Shown here in pieces: positions 49,701 through 62,704 of a stretch of DNA of 64,000 nucleotides. The stretch is from contig NC_058512.1 in assembly GCF_020382885.2 (NCBI RefSeq), positions 5,854,802 to 5,918,801 of the forward strand, read 5' to 3'. This DNA comes from Scatophagus argus (Eukaryota; Chordata; Actinopteri; Scatophagidae). The number at the start of each line of letters is the position of its first letter. Positions within the stretch are counted from its first letter, which is position 1. Made by a program: the position numbers and the translations under genes. The notes beneath the pieces were generated by a model. The model made no database searches. It was not told the DNA's origin and saw only the letters and a list, made by a program, of their open reading frames with translations.

Positions 49701-52700
49701 AACGCAGCCAACCTGGAGGGAAGGAAAGTAAACAGGTTATAGTCTGTAACTCTCAGCTCTTCCTAAAAACCGGTCATAAATGTACAGCTTGATTTCTAAA
49801 CAACGCTGAGCAGTTTTCTCAAGTTTTCTTAGCACACACAACTCAAACTGTGGTTTTATACACATTTGGTGATCTAATGAGCAATTCCAGCAGCAGGATA
49901 GTGTGTATGGGACTGACTCAAAGTCCTGGATGTCTTCATCCTAATGAAGGAACAGTCAGCATAACGTTTGAGAGCAAGTCTGTGTGCACAGTTTTGGTCT
50001 TTTCATGGTATTTGTTCACAATAATGAAATGACATATATGGCCAGACCTTTTGTCTAAAATATGTTAAAATCATGAATATGACTTGCATGTTTTAATAAA
50101 TAAAGAACATAAAACTGAAGATGTTTTATGTTCATGTTTAAAAAGTTTGTTACCTGCAGGGCAGTATCCCTCCCAGGGCTGTGTGGGTGGAGGAGGGGTG
50201 TGGACATCTCCGGGTAACTTCTTACAGACGTAACCTGCTCCAGCCCAGCCACAGTTGGCATCGTTCCATACACCTCAACAAGCCAGTTCATTGTGAGTAT
50301 CACCACCATGGAGTCAGTTCAGTTAATACAAACAGATCTGAATGGCCTTAATTGTCATACGAATGGAATTCCAATACCTTGATGTCTGTTCATCTGAACG
50401 CACTGTTCCTCCCCGTTGGCATTGTTGGGTTCACCTGTAGCCCAGTGAGTGTAGGCCACAGGTGAGTTGTCCACCCACCTGTGCAGGTGAAACAGAGATA
50501 CCTTCGTATTGACCTTTTGAGTGCGTATCATAAAGACAAAATCCTCTCATATCAAATCCAGAAGCGCCTTATTTAAACAAAGTTCCTATAGCTTTGAATC
50601 ACAAAATGACTCCATGCTCCACTACATTCACTGTGAGTGCTGTCATAATGTCCTAGAATTTGTTGCACTATTCACTGTATGTTGATCAGCTCCAGTGTTT
50701 GTCTCAAACAGGATCTGTTTGTTAGTTTGCTGCTCAGATTAAGGGGAACACACGTCAAATTAGAAAAAACAATACTATAGAAATAAGGTGACATCTAACT
50801 TTGGGGCCAATTCACCTTAACTCCAATGACTTGGAAATATACGTACTTGTATTGCTCATTTGCAATGCCAAACACCCTCATTCCAATCCAAGCTGCGGCG
50901 ACCTGGCCTGTCCCCACCTGGCAGAGGAGGACAACACAACAACATATTTCACTGTGACACATCACAACATATTCTACTTTAAAAAGGTGAAGAAAACAAG
51001 GGGACATACCATGCTGTTAACGTACGCCTGTTCGTTTTTGCTGAGGATGGAGACGAGCCTGGCTTTCTCGTGGTAGCAGCGCATCATGGCCGTGTGGAAG
51101 TCCACGATGTCGGTGTCGTTGTAGTAGTAGCAGATGTCGTTGTTCTTCCTCCAGCCAGGGTTGGTACCGCACTCTGGAGCTGAGGGGTTGAGACAGGAGA
51201 AAAGAACCGTGGAGATGCTTTGACTGTCTCATCACACAGTGATTCCAGGTAGGATGATTTGCAAGAAGCCATAGCATCTGTTAACTTTGCAAATGAATAT
51301 GTGAGGATGTCTAATTTACTCTACAGGTAGCAGTAAATTTAGATTCATCTTACTTACGAATCATTGTCATTTTTTACATTTGTAAAATAGGAAGCATTGC
51401 ATTGTGCGATTGTTACCGTAAAGTAGTATATATATGCTATGGATTTTGTGTATAAATTTGACATCACTCAACATATATTGACACTCACAGGTGTAACAGT
51501 AGTGGGGAAATGGGGAGAATTTAAACATATTTGTCCATATGCTTCAATCCTATTTCAATCTAGAGAACTTTGAACTTTTTTTTTTATTCAATAATGTTCA
51601 TCTCAAGTAAGAAAAATCTTACTTGAAGGTAAGAACTCCATCATTTCAGTAGGAAATTCTACCTTTTCCACCTCTGCTTAGTTACTTTTTTTTAACTTTA
51701 TTTTACTTTATTCCATATTTATTTCATACAATATTTACTGTACAGACCTGGCAGACCCACTGAAATCAAATATGTTTTTCAAAAGAAAATAATGCCAAAC
51801 ATGCTGTATCAAAATTCAAGTTTCAGACTTTTCAGCAGAAACCTCTGCTACCTCACCATTAAAATAACATGGAAAATTCCTCTGGCAAAACAGAAACATG
51901 ACTTGTTCACACAGGTAGCACAGGTGCATTGTGGGTACCTGGGGCAGGAGATGGGGGCTCAGGGGGCAGGATAGGGTCCTTTCCTTTAGAAATCATGCAT
52001 ATCCAGTCCTGGTGAGCATCACAGTTGAGATCGTTCCACCAGGAGTGGGTCCCGTTGGCGCCGCTCACCATCTCTACACACTCCTCGCGGCCCTCGTGGT
52101 TGTTGGGCTCCCCCTTACCCCAGTTGGTGTGGGAGAGAGGTGTGCCATCGCTCCATGAATAACCTATGCAATGGGCATAATGAGATAATGAAAATAAACA
52201 GAGGTTTTCTTTACTTGCATCCCAAGTAGCTACCACCAGAGTCCACGCTTTGAAGCACACATTCTACTCACCTCCTTCTGTAGGGTTGTGCTTGAGGCCG
52301 ATCCACTTGCTGCTGCCTTTGCTGTACAGAGACAAGAACTCCTCCTCCTCCTGATTGTGGATGCTGACCAGGTTAGCTCCTCTGCCGACACAGTCCTCAT
52401 ATGCTCTTTCCCAGCTCTTCTTCTGGGACCAGTCCACATTATGGAAGAGCTGCAATGATTGAACCCACAAATCAGCACTGGAAAATCAAGGACTGACCCA
52501 ACGGCCCTTACAGAGAGTTTAATTCAACGCCTTATATACCTTGTAACAGTTTCTGAAGTGAGGCAGAGCTGTCCAGCCCTCTGCACAGCCCTGTGAAGGA
52601 GGAGGAGTCGGGGGTTTGGTGGGTGGGGTGATGTCAGGCCTGGATTTCTCACAGAAGAAGTTATATTTCTCTGAGCACTGTTTGTCATCCCAGAAACCGC

Positions 52701-55700
52701 CAATCTGACCCGCCGTCATCGCCACACAAGTGCCATCCCCGCTATCTAGAGACAAAAACAACATTGGTGTTTCCCGTGTGTTTCCCGTAATATCCCATCC
52801 AGCTGATACTCGGGTTAACACAAAGTCTGTACCTGGCTGGTCTTTATCCCAGTGAGTGAAGGTGAGAGGTGAGCCGTTGTCCCAGATGTAGTCCACCCCT
52901 CCGCCTGCCTCTCCTCGAGCACGCAGGCCAATCCACCAAAAACCAGTCTTCCCCGACAGCTCAACGGTAAAATGTGACTGCTCATAACTGCAGGGAAACA
53001 AAGATGGACAAGAGAATCAAAAACTCTAGCCGAGCAGACTGTTGCATCTGAACAATCAGGGTCCAGAATCTGCCGTGCAAAGGTTTCTTTACTTTTGTAT
53101 TACTCACATGTCTCCAATGTGCACCAAGAAGCTGTCCTGCTCCTTACAGAATTCCTTAGCTTCCGACCAGCTCCTGGCGGTCTCCTCCATCCAGTAGCAG
53201 GAGTAGCCGTATGCATCCCAGCCCTGAAACCCACATACACAGACAGGTGAGGCTAAGGCAGCGATTATATCGGTGGTACACAACATGCAATGTAGGCGTC
53301 ATGACTAAAGCACAAAATGAAACAATGGTTAGAGTTTGTCCTACCTGAGGGCATCCGTACACAGTGGGTTTCACAGAAGGCACTGGGTAATGTGCTTTGG
53401 GCATTTTGCATATGTACGTGTTGAGTTCTGTACAGGACACGTCGTTCCATCGGCCAGTCTGGAGAAGAGATGACAACACAAAAATGACCACAAGTCATAA
53501 AAAAGCAAGAAAAGGATGCACATTGGTTGATTTTTGCCTCCGCCTCTATAGTACAAAATGTATTTTAATGGTGTGTAAGACAGTTTTTCCATCCATCTCA
53601 CCTGGTGTAACATCGCAACACAGTCTTCACTGAACCCTTCGTGGTTGTTAGGTTCCCCTGGAGCCCAGTAAGTGAAGGTCACAATGTGTTCATCAGACCA
53701 GGTGAACATACCAGGCACAAACAGGTCATTCAGACCAGTCCATACATCCCTGGTGGCTGTAAAGGACAACAAAAAAACATATTCATCATGAATTCTTTCA
53801 GTTTTCAGTTACAACATTAAACCACCTTCCACATCCCTTTTTTCAACATCCATACCCATGTACAGGTAGCTTTCGATCCAGCTCTGCTCTGTCATCGAGA
53901 GGATGGAAACAAGTTCTGCATTTAGATTCCTGCAGGTGTTTTGGGCATCACGCCATGTCTTTTTGTCTCCAAATGGTTTGTAGCAGAAGTCTCCAAACTC
54001 ATACCAGTCAAGTCCCGGACACCTCAGCTCTGCGGGAGACAGGATCATGAATGAAAAATACACTTGCACCAGGACAAAAGCAAAGGTATCCTACGCAGAG
54101 GAAAGAGGATCATTTAAGGGGTTATAAATGCATCTCAACTCACCCCCATCTGCAAAAGTGTAAGACACAGGATAGCTTCCATCATATCTGTAGAAAAATA
54201 GGTTTGATGTTGAATTAGCCTTCTGGGACTGTTGTGCCATGCAAAGAAAAATTATTTAGTCTAAAACATCTAAAACGGGGCTACTTACTGTCGTGAGGTG
54301 ATGCCATTCCTGGTGGAGCCGGCATAGAAGTCCTGTCCTTCGGCTTTCAACAAAGTACATTCTCCTCCGATTTCAGTCAGTACCACTCCAGCATGGATAG
54401 CTGCAGCACAGATGTTTGAGTCCTGTTAGAGGAGGCAGAGCAGAGATATTACTTATATATAAAAAAAATCTTTCCTTCAACACTGTACAGAATTTGTGAT
54501 ACAGACAAGACAACACATTCACGCACCCCGCGGTATTCCGTGGTGCCGTACACTATGTAATCTTCCTTGGCACAGCCTGCTGGACAATGGACACTGAAAG
54601 ACAATAGCATTATTACTGTACAGAAACAGAATACAATGGTACATCCAAAATGTGGTGCGAGTGTGTGAAAACATTTCAGTTTACACTCACGTCATTTTAT
54701 CACTGCCAAAGTTGAGGCCAGGCTTAGTGGCGCACGCGATTGCATCTGTCAAACAACATTTTGTTGTTATTCACCATCATTTGTGAAAGGGTGAAGGTCA
54801 AGGTAGAATTTGGGGAAATTGGAAGTAGATCTGTAACACTGGTAAACAGGTTGTCTCACAGTCTGGTGTGCATCCTAAGATGTCGAAACGAAGGCCCGCC
54901 TGACCGTTGAACTCGACTGGGATGATGCGCACATACTGAGTCGTCACAGGTGTACCCAGAAGCTGAGTATCTGGAGTGTTTCTGTCTGTTGAGCCTGGAA
55001 AAAACTAGAAATCGAGGAAATCCCCAATGACAATCTGTTCTTCATCTTCACAGTTTGTTTCTGAACCAGGAAGGACTTTGGCAGGTGTTTGTCTCTGTTT
55101 ACTCACCTGTCCATCAGAAGTGTAGTCAGTAAAGGTTACTCCATCCATACTGTGCTGGATCTTGACTTTGGTGAGCCAGTTGTCATTTTGAGGACAACCC
55201 TGGATTACTATTCCTGTTACTTTTCTGATCTGGCCCAGGTCCACCTGGATCCAGTTTGAGGTTGCTGGAGAAGGGGACATTGGATATTGTGACATTAATG
55301 TGAGGATACGAATTCACCTTTAACAACAGATTAACATACTGTTTTGACTGCCCTGGTTGGTACGTACGGCTTCCCGAAGGCATCCAGCAGGAATCTCCAT
55401 TCAAACGGGCTTTGTCGGGTGTGAAGAGGCCAGTGGAGGAGTAAGCGGAGAGCTGGGTGTCTGTGATGTTCCCGTCCTCGACACCCAGGCCGTGCAGACA
55501 CACTGTGAGACGCCAAACCACAAAACAAAAAGCCTTCAGCTGTGACCGCACCAATTCAGAGCTTTTCCATGATACTCCAAGAGAAAGGGAGAATGGTAAG
55601 GGTGCAATAAAATGTACCAAAGAACAAGAGAAAGAGCCCACCTTTTTGTTCACAACTGTAGACAATCTCGAGATATTTGGAAACAGTGGGACAGGGGTCT

Positions 55701-58700
55701 TCCTCCATATGGGCGTATAAAAAGCAGAAGGGGCGGTTGTCACATTTCTTTCTGTAGAAAGGAAGGACACCTTCCACTGTGCAGCTCCCTACAGAACAGA
55801 GATTATCTTTTGGTTAACCACAGATCAATATTTAATTATTAACTTGAAAAATCCTGAAATATAATTTCACATGAAGATCATGAGGAAGAAACATTTTAAT
55901 TCCCAAATGTGGGCAAAAACCGCAATTTCTCCGTCTTAATCATCACCTCCTCCTGATCCATCCAGGTGGGGACAGATGTCATCACTCTTTCGTCCGTAGA
56001 AAGCTGACTGGATGTTAATTACACTTTCCTCTGGGCAGTGAAGGACAGAAGAGGAGTCCTGGCACACCAGTGCTGTCATGAAACCTGCAGCAGGAAAGGT
56101 TTGCAAATCAAATATTTACGTGACAAGTCAATCGTCGTGCCCAGTCAGTTGTAGATGTACAGTATAGCTACAGTGCTGATATAACCGATCATAAGTCACT
56201 ATGCAGGAAGCCATGTCAAGTAGTGAGGTATTGTTACCGTCATGAGGCGGAGGAGGCTCGGGTGTTTTTCCTGAAAGAGGAAACATTAGCACAGTGTTAC
56301 CATCATGTATAAACACTCCAAGTATTGTCTTGTGTTTGCAAATGTAAACTACAACAATTAAAGCAACAAATCTCACCTCTTCGCTTGCAGATGTATCCTC
56401 TTTTGTGCTCACACTTGTCGTCGTTCCAGTAGCCATTGTTAATATATATAGACAGGCAGTCTTCACCGTCGTAGTTGTCTGGGTTGCCTGTGAGGAGAGA
56501 TGAGGCTGACTTCTATTGTCTCTATACAACAATACTCGTATGTTTTGTTTCTGAATCATTCTCACAGAATTCATGCCAAATATATTTGGCTTTAAACTAA
56601 CCTGTGTACCAGCGGATGTATCTGAAAGGAGAACCATCTGTCCACTCCCAGCCGCCTTCAGTGATGGAGTCATGGCCGCCCATCCAGAGAGAGATCCCTG
56701 TCGGACTCTGATGGATTATACCTGTGAGCAAACAATAAAGTACACAACTTTTTTAGAGGTAGTAATAAACCAAAGCAGACAGCATGTGGGAGCAAACACA
56801 CAAATGAGAGACTCCATCTTAATCTTAACCTTAGAGTAACTTAGTCTCAGAGTGTCACCTGTACATCACTGCAGCAAAGAGTTAAGATGCTACAGTCAAC
56901 CACAAAACGAAAAGTATTTAAAGTTTATTAAATATGATGATCCTTATTAATATTAACAGGTTTATTGCTGTTTAAACAAGAACATATTAAATATTGCACT
57001 GATTTATGACAAATTATCAGGGACACACCTTGTATGAAGGCCTGTTCAAAGGGTTCGGTGATGCTGACGAGGTCTCCCCCCTGGTTAACACAGTCAGCTC
57101 GAGCCTCCGCCCACGTCCTCATCGACAGGTAGTTAAACAGGTAGCAGTAGTCGTTGAAAGGGTCAGGCGTCCAAGAGCCACATTTCTCGTTCCATCCTGC
57201 AACAAACACGACCCAAAGCAGTTCATGTACGAAGAAACACACACACGCACGTGTTATCAGATCATGCTTGAAGCGTGATGATCAAGTTAACCTGGTCCAG
57301 ATGTTGGAGGCTGGGGAGGAGGTCCTTGTCCCTTGGCTGTGGAAAGACAAGACAAAAAATAATTACAAAATACAGTATGAATACAACATGAAAATACAAA
57401 CAAAAAGAAAATGCATCAAACCTTTTTTGCATATAAAGTCCCTTGTGGAGGTGCATAAATCATCATTGAATTTCCCAGGGTCATGGTGGTCGGGGCCTCT
57501 GAGGTGCACACAGTCCTCGTTGTCCTGCCAGTTGTCTGGCTGGTTGAGCCCCCATGGGAGGAAGTCCTGAGATCCAAAAACAAAAACAACCCAGACTGAA
57601 ATGTTTGCTTCCAGCTGAGCAGCTTCACAGTCAAACTGCAGCACTTCCACATGATGAAACACTGAGGGAAGAACAAGATCTCCCCAAGAATCCCATGAAT
57701 GGCCATTTTACAGTCCTTTGCATCGCACAGTATGTTCATAGCTTTATCACTTACTGCAGGAGTTCCATCAGTGTAAACGAACTGGTTTTCAACGCCGATA
57801 TCATTCAGTCCCAGCCAGGCTGAAATCGGCATGTGACCTGCAGATAAAAGACAACAACAAATTTAAATTTCAAGCAATATATTTACAATAGCAACATTAA
57901 TATAATTTTGTGAATTTTTTCATGGTAAGTGAATGAGCTAAAGCTGTTCACCCATGATGAAACTCAGTTCTTCCTGTGAGTGTACGCTGGCCAGGTGAGC
58001 CTGCGCTTTGTTACAATGAGCCTCAGCGTCGTGCCAGTTCTTCATCTCCTCAGTCTCAAACTGATAGCAGAAGTCTCCATAAAGCAAATATCCAGCATCA
58101 CAGTGGGAATCTGAAGCAAAGCAATGACACAGTTAGGACACAGCTATTAATAAAAGCTAGCGGGTATGTGAAGACGGACCACCAAGTCTGACTGACCAGG
58201 AGCTGAAGTTGGCTTGGGGCTCTGTCCACCTGTCATCTCACAGATGTAACCCAGGTTCTTGAAGCAGTTCGTGGTCTCCCATTTGCCGTCATAATTTCCT
58301 GGAAGAGAGCAAAAACTCAGCTGATGTTGGTTTTGGAATGCCAGCCTCAACTGAAAAGTGTGGCTGTCATTTTAGAGCGGAGATTGTACCTGTGAAGATT
58401 TGTCCACAGTCCCACAAGTCTGCAGTGTTTATGGGCCAACCAGGACCATAGTTGGAAAATCCAATCTCGGTTTTATCCACCCATTTGAACTCCCCGTCTT
58501 TATCCCTATCTGGTCGCCAAAAAATGACGTGTATTTTCACAAATCACTTTTATTGTAGAGACAATTATGTCATTGTGTCACAGCGATAGTCAAAGTGTAT
58601 ACTTCGCAGAGTACCTGATAAACCAATCCAGATGTCAGGAATGCCCACTTGGTGAAAGTTGGGAAGGTTCGCATTTATGAAGTACTGTTCTTCCTGACTG

Positions 58701-61700
58701 AACAGAACAGACAGACGGGATAAGATTTCTACTGTCCTCACAAACACTGTGTAATTCTGTGTAATTATTCAGCAAAATCACCTGATTGTGTGGAATTGAA
58801 CAAAGACGCTTTCGCTACTTGTGAAATTCAGCTTTTCATTTGGGAGACTTGTGTGCTATTTCTTTTTCCAGAACTGCAGCCATTTTGTTCTTACCTGTTT
58901 ATAATCAGCAGGTGGGCCCCCATATCGGAGCACTTGGTGAGAGCCTCATGCCAAGTGGTCAGGAGATCGATATTACTGACCAACCAGTAACAACTGCCAT
59001 TGAAGCTCATCCAGCCAGGAGAGCAGATGGCTGGAGGTGAGCGTTGGAGAAGAGATTGAAATAGAAGGAAAAACGTAAAGAATCTCAACAACAAGTTTCT
59101 ACTTTTATGATGAAAATAAAGATGTCACGATCGGGACAAGACATGTCATGTTTGTGTATTTCAAAAATCAGTCCAGCTTACTGTTCAGAGGTCGTTTACA
59201 CATGTAAGGACGCTCATATCTGCACACATGGGTTTTCCACTTCCCAAATTCATTTGTTTCATCTTTGATTAATGCAGCACATGAGCCAGCCTGTGCATCA
59301 CTGTTGGAATAAATATGTTAATCATTAATTACACAGATAAATAATTCAGCTTAAATGGCAGGTACACAATATGATATCTTACACTGTAGGTTCATTGGCA
59401 GCCCAGTTTGTGTAGTTCACATTGAGAGCATCAGACCAGGTAAACTGACTGTTTCCTGCTTCGACTTCACATGAGATCTTGTTGCATTTCTACAAGAACA
59501 AACTCATCTTCACATTGATGTACAAAGTATTCATATCTATTTTTAAAAAACCAAGTGAGCTTCTTAATGCCCCACAATGTTCCTCTCACCAGTGTGGAAA
59601 GCCCAATCCAGATGTCCAAATGTGAGGAGTCCAGTGTTGATATGATATACTGCTCTTCTGCTGCTGCAGTGATGGACACCAAATCTCCTCCATCCTGCAC
59701 ACAGTCATGTCTGGCCTCCGACCAACTCTTCCTGGTCTCTGCCTTCAGCTTGTAGCAGTTGGAGCCGTGCTGCCTCCAGCCGTTAGCTAAGTCACACGTC
59801 GGGCCAGGATTCGCTGAACAGCAGAAAAGAAAATAATGCCTGTTAGTGGATCTGAGGAAGAGGTTCTTAACACATGGCTGTTTGAAAAACAACCAATTTG
59901 TCTATTGATTTGTTTGAAGGTGACCAAACATGATGGCAACCATGTGAACTTTGACTGGTCTCACTCATGTCGTCACTCGTTTTTATGACTCGATATAAAG
60001 ATAACACAGAAACTGAGATGAAATTTTGGGAAAGATTGAAGCTGCTGAGTTTCTGACCACAGTATGTGAACTACAAGTGAAATGGGAAATGAGAAATATG
60101 CTGTTGCAAGGTTGTCAGACTGCGGAGACAGTGGTCACTTTTAAATGAATGATGTTTAAATATCTCCGCTGTCGTCACATTTTGCACTGTATGGTGTGGT
60201 GGACCATCCAGTATCTCATCTGAGCAAATTGTTGTTGGTATCAGGTCAAATGTCCTTAAAAAAACAACTATAAGTACTTTTTTGACTTAAGAGAAATTGA
60301 TGGTGCATAAATGAAAACCAGTTTTATTCTGCTTAGAGTTAAATGCAACCTTTGTCATCTGACTAAGCTGCACTACGGAAGCCTGAGAGGTATGTGCAAA
60401 AAACACAAAAACCAAAAAAACCCAAAACCATTCTGCTGATCCATTTTCTTTTTTTTTTTTTTTTAGTTTGCCAGGATATTTTTTACATTTGTGAAAGATT
60501 TTGCCATTGGCATTTTTTGTCAGGATCAATCCTGGCACGTTGAGTGAAAGAGGTCAAAATGGACACCAGTTAGTCAACTTACAGTTGATGTGCTTGCAGA
60601 TATATTTCCTCTCAACATTGCAGTTCTCATCATTCCAATGTCCAAAGTCACTTCCTACCACCTGACCACAGTCCTCCCCAGGCTCATCACCCCAGTTATC
60701 AGGCTGGCCTGGCATCCAGTATCTGCAACAAAACAGATTATTTTGTATAAGCTCCAGTAAAAACACTTTACACACCCTGGAGTGTGCAGTTAAACTTTTC
60801 AGCATATACAACTTTGATGACTTTTTCCTGATACTCAAGTAATAACAACACTACATACGATAAGTATTCTATAAAAGGACTCCCATCAGTCCACTCCCAG
60901 ACTCCTTCTGAGACTTGGTCATTCAGGCCGATCCAGTAGATATCTGTGCTGATTTGTGTTCTCACCCACAACTTGGAGAAAAAGACATAAGAGTTAAATG
61001 AGCCCAGCGTGTGAAATGATAAACAAGCTTTCATCATATCCGACTCCTGGAGGCGGGTGCATGTCGTCTCACCCTCTCGTAAAGGTCCTGAATGCTCATC
61101 AGGTTGCTGTTCTGCTTCAAACAAAATGCGTTAGCCTCCATCCAGGACTTTTTATCAGTTGAAAAGAAGTAACATCTACCCTCATTCTCCCTCCAGCCTT
61201 GCTGACACTGGCTGTGAGCTGACAACACAACAATACAACAGACCGTCAGTGTGCATGAATTTGATCAAACTGTGACACACACAAGAGCAGAGGAAATACA
61301 CCAAAAATACTACCCGCCTCTCAGGCAGGCTGGCTGTCACACTATTTATCCCTCAAAATGTAACTTTCTTTTCGCTTGCCCTCCTCCACAATCTGAATAT
61401 GAAGGGTGTCAGTGATGGAAGTACTCAAATCATTTTGGTTGTCTCGTGTGAGTAAGGCAGAAAGGTACACAATGAGGTAGTGTTTTTAAGTTTTCTTCAT
61501 GTTACGTTAAATTAGGTTGACTGGCCTCCTTCCTCGCTCCCTGACTTTCTCTTAGATGTTTTACAGACAAAAATCATCAAAAGTCAACTTTCCATATAAA
61601 AGTTATAAATGGCCATTTTTCTACACTGAGTAAAAACTACTAGTTTTTATTACTGTTACTCAAATAAGCTTAGAAGATATTTACTATTGGAGTACTTTCA

Positions 61701-62579
61701 CAGTATGGTCTTAGTACTTAAGGTTCTGGATCAACTTCTGTCTGGTAATCACAGTTTTGGCTTTAGGGATTGTTTTTAAATACTGATATGGAAAATCAAT
61801 GTAGCATCACACAGGCCGCAAAACACGACGTAACAACATTTTCCTGTTGGGAAAAACAGGAGAACAAAAGTGCTGATGACTTTTCAGGGTTGATGTGGAC
61901 CTTCACAAAATGGTGAATCATTTGAATGCTTATCAATCATAAAAGTCCCATGACAGTCGACTCTGAGCACCTCATTCAAATCAATGTTTGACTTTAACAA
62001 CGTTTACAGACAATACAGAATCACATGTTTTTCACACATCTGTAATGGGTTTTACCTAAAACAGCACGCTACAACAACCTGTGAGGCCCCCGAATCAAAA
62101 ACTAAACCATTAGCCACTGATAACAAATATTTCAGAATACAAAATACACTTAAATCCTCTGTTAGTTAGAATTTACTAATAAAACATAAACCATCATTAA
62201 GTCTCTTGTGAGTTTTTATTTCTTCTGAGAGACTCTTAACATAAAAAGCAAAAAAAGAAAAACAAATAAAAACAGTAAAGCTTCTTCTGCAACATCCATG
62301 AGTTTAAATACTTCTCAGATTACTACAGAATAACATTAATAATATGATTTCCACTGTTGGAATTGAATAACATGAATCTGTTTTCTACCATCGTTTTATT
62401 ACTTTTATACCAGAACACCTCATACATTTCAACATTAAGACAGGGTCAGTTGCCATAATAATTCACTTCAAAATTCAAAACGGTTAACTACGAAACATTA
62501 GACCAAAAAGTGACTTACCGCAAGCAAGAAGAGCAGCAAAGCTCAGCAGCTGCAGAAGCTTTCTTTGTCTTCTGTCCAT
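46719..62579 (-). CDS. Giant 12-CTLD receptor with SUEL, F5/8C and LCCL domains (50 exons)
   Basis: Fifty exons join in frame (6537 nt, 2178 aa), from ATG at 62577-62579 to TAA at 46719-46721. A signal peptide ([13 protein letters not shown]) is followed by CTLD1-5 (about residues 21-727), SUEL lectin (739-833), F5/8 type C (834-979), LCCL (980-1079), CTLD6-12 (1080-2088), a stalk, one transmembrane helix (about 2119-2143) and a 35-residue tail with FTNPNF. Exon low ends in transcript order include 62519, 61073, 60859, 60583, 59590, 59383, 59182, 58895, 58615, 58390, 58197, 57952, 57755, 57422, 57292, 57029, 56602, 56377, 56238, 55947, 55642. Sugar-site motifs: QPD in CTLD1, 4 and 7; EPN plus WND in CTLD6, 8, 9, 10 and 12; EPS in 11; NPD in 5; CTLD2 and 3 look degenerate. 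It resembles mannose-receptor relatives but lacks ricin and FnII domains. Likely a cell-surface endocytic or pathogen-binding lectin. Confidence 0.92.
47270..47395. repeat. Dispersed teleost repeat, copy C (receptor intron)
   Basis: 'gggaatgtcatcagtttcgc', 'aatcatcaccaaagtcaatg', 'gaatgtctgaacaaaattcc' match the same family as copies A and B in ppef2. It lies between exons 46851-47002 and 47484-47555. Confidence 0.55.
48651..48705. repeat. Perfect 25-bp inverted repeat with 5-bp loop
   Basis: Left arm 48651-48675 (ATGGCTCCTGTGACTGATGT...) is the exact reverse complement of right arm 48681-48705, with loop ATCTA. It sits in the 229-bp intron between receptor exons 48329-48512 and 48742-48977. 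A TAATAATAC stretch at 48642-48650 recurs at 48679-48687. Confidence 0.95.
54144..54745 (-). other. LCCL domain within the receptor
   Basis: Exons 54691-54745, 54527-54593, 54289-54422 and 54144-54187. They spell [37 protein letters not shown] and [19 protein letters not shown], a textbook LCCL fold (Limulus factor C, cochlin, Lgl1) with conserved cysteines and the AAIHAGV motif. Confidence 0.92.
54860..55502 (-). other. F5/8 type C (discoidin) domain within the receptor
   Basis: Exons 55368-55502, 55107-55264 and 54860-55004. Features: [20 protein letters not shown] at the start, then [35 protein letters not shown], and the usual end [20 protein letters not shown] with ILGC. The opening and closing cysteines that normally pair are both present. 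I placed the last acceptor at 55005-55006 because the nearer AG does not keep the frame. Confidence 0.9.
55642..56084 (-). other. SUEL/rhamnose-binding lectin domain within the receptor
   Basis: Exons 55947-56084 and 55642-55788 encode about 95 residues with the hallmarks of galactose/rhamnose-binding (SUEL) lectins: [13 protein letters not shown] (YGR motif), [14 protein letters not shown], and [18 protein letters not shown] (DPC motif). The domain is entered and left by phase-1 introns. In fish such domains usually occur in secreted egg or skin lectins. Here it lies inside a membrane receptor. Confidence 0.88.
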
Positions 62580-62662
62580 GTTTATTTTTCTATGTTCACC
62601 AGTTAAAGTGTGTTTCTACACATCCTACTATCTTTGTTTTTCTCCAGCCCCCCTGAACCTGG

Positions 62663-62704
<42 letters not shown>

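Noticed and set aside
46719-62579. Calling the CTLD gene mrc1, mrc2 or pla2r1
   Set aside because: No ricin-type or fibronectin type II domain, twelve CTLDs instead of eight, and three extra domains; synteny also does not fit those genes.
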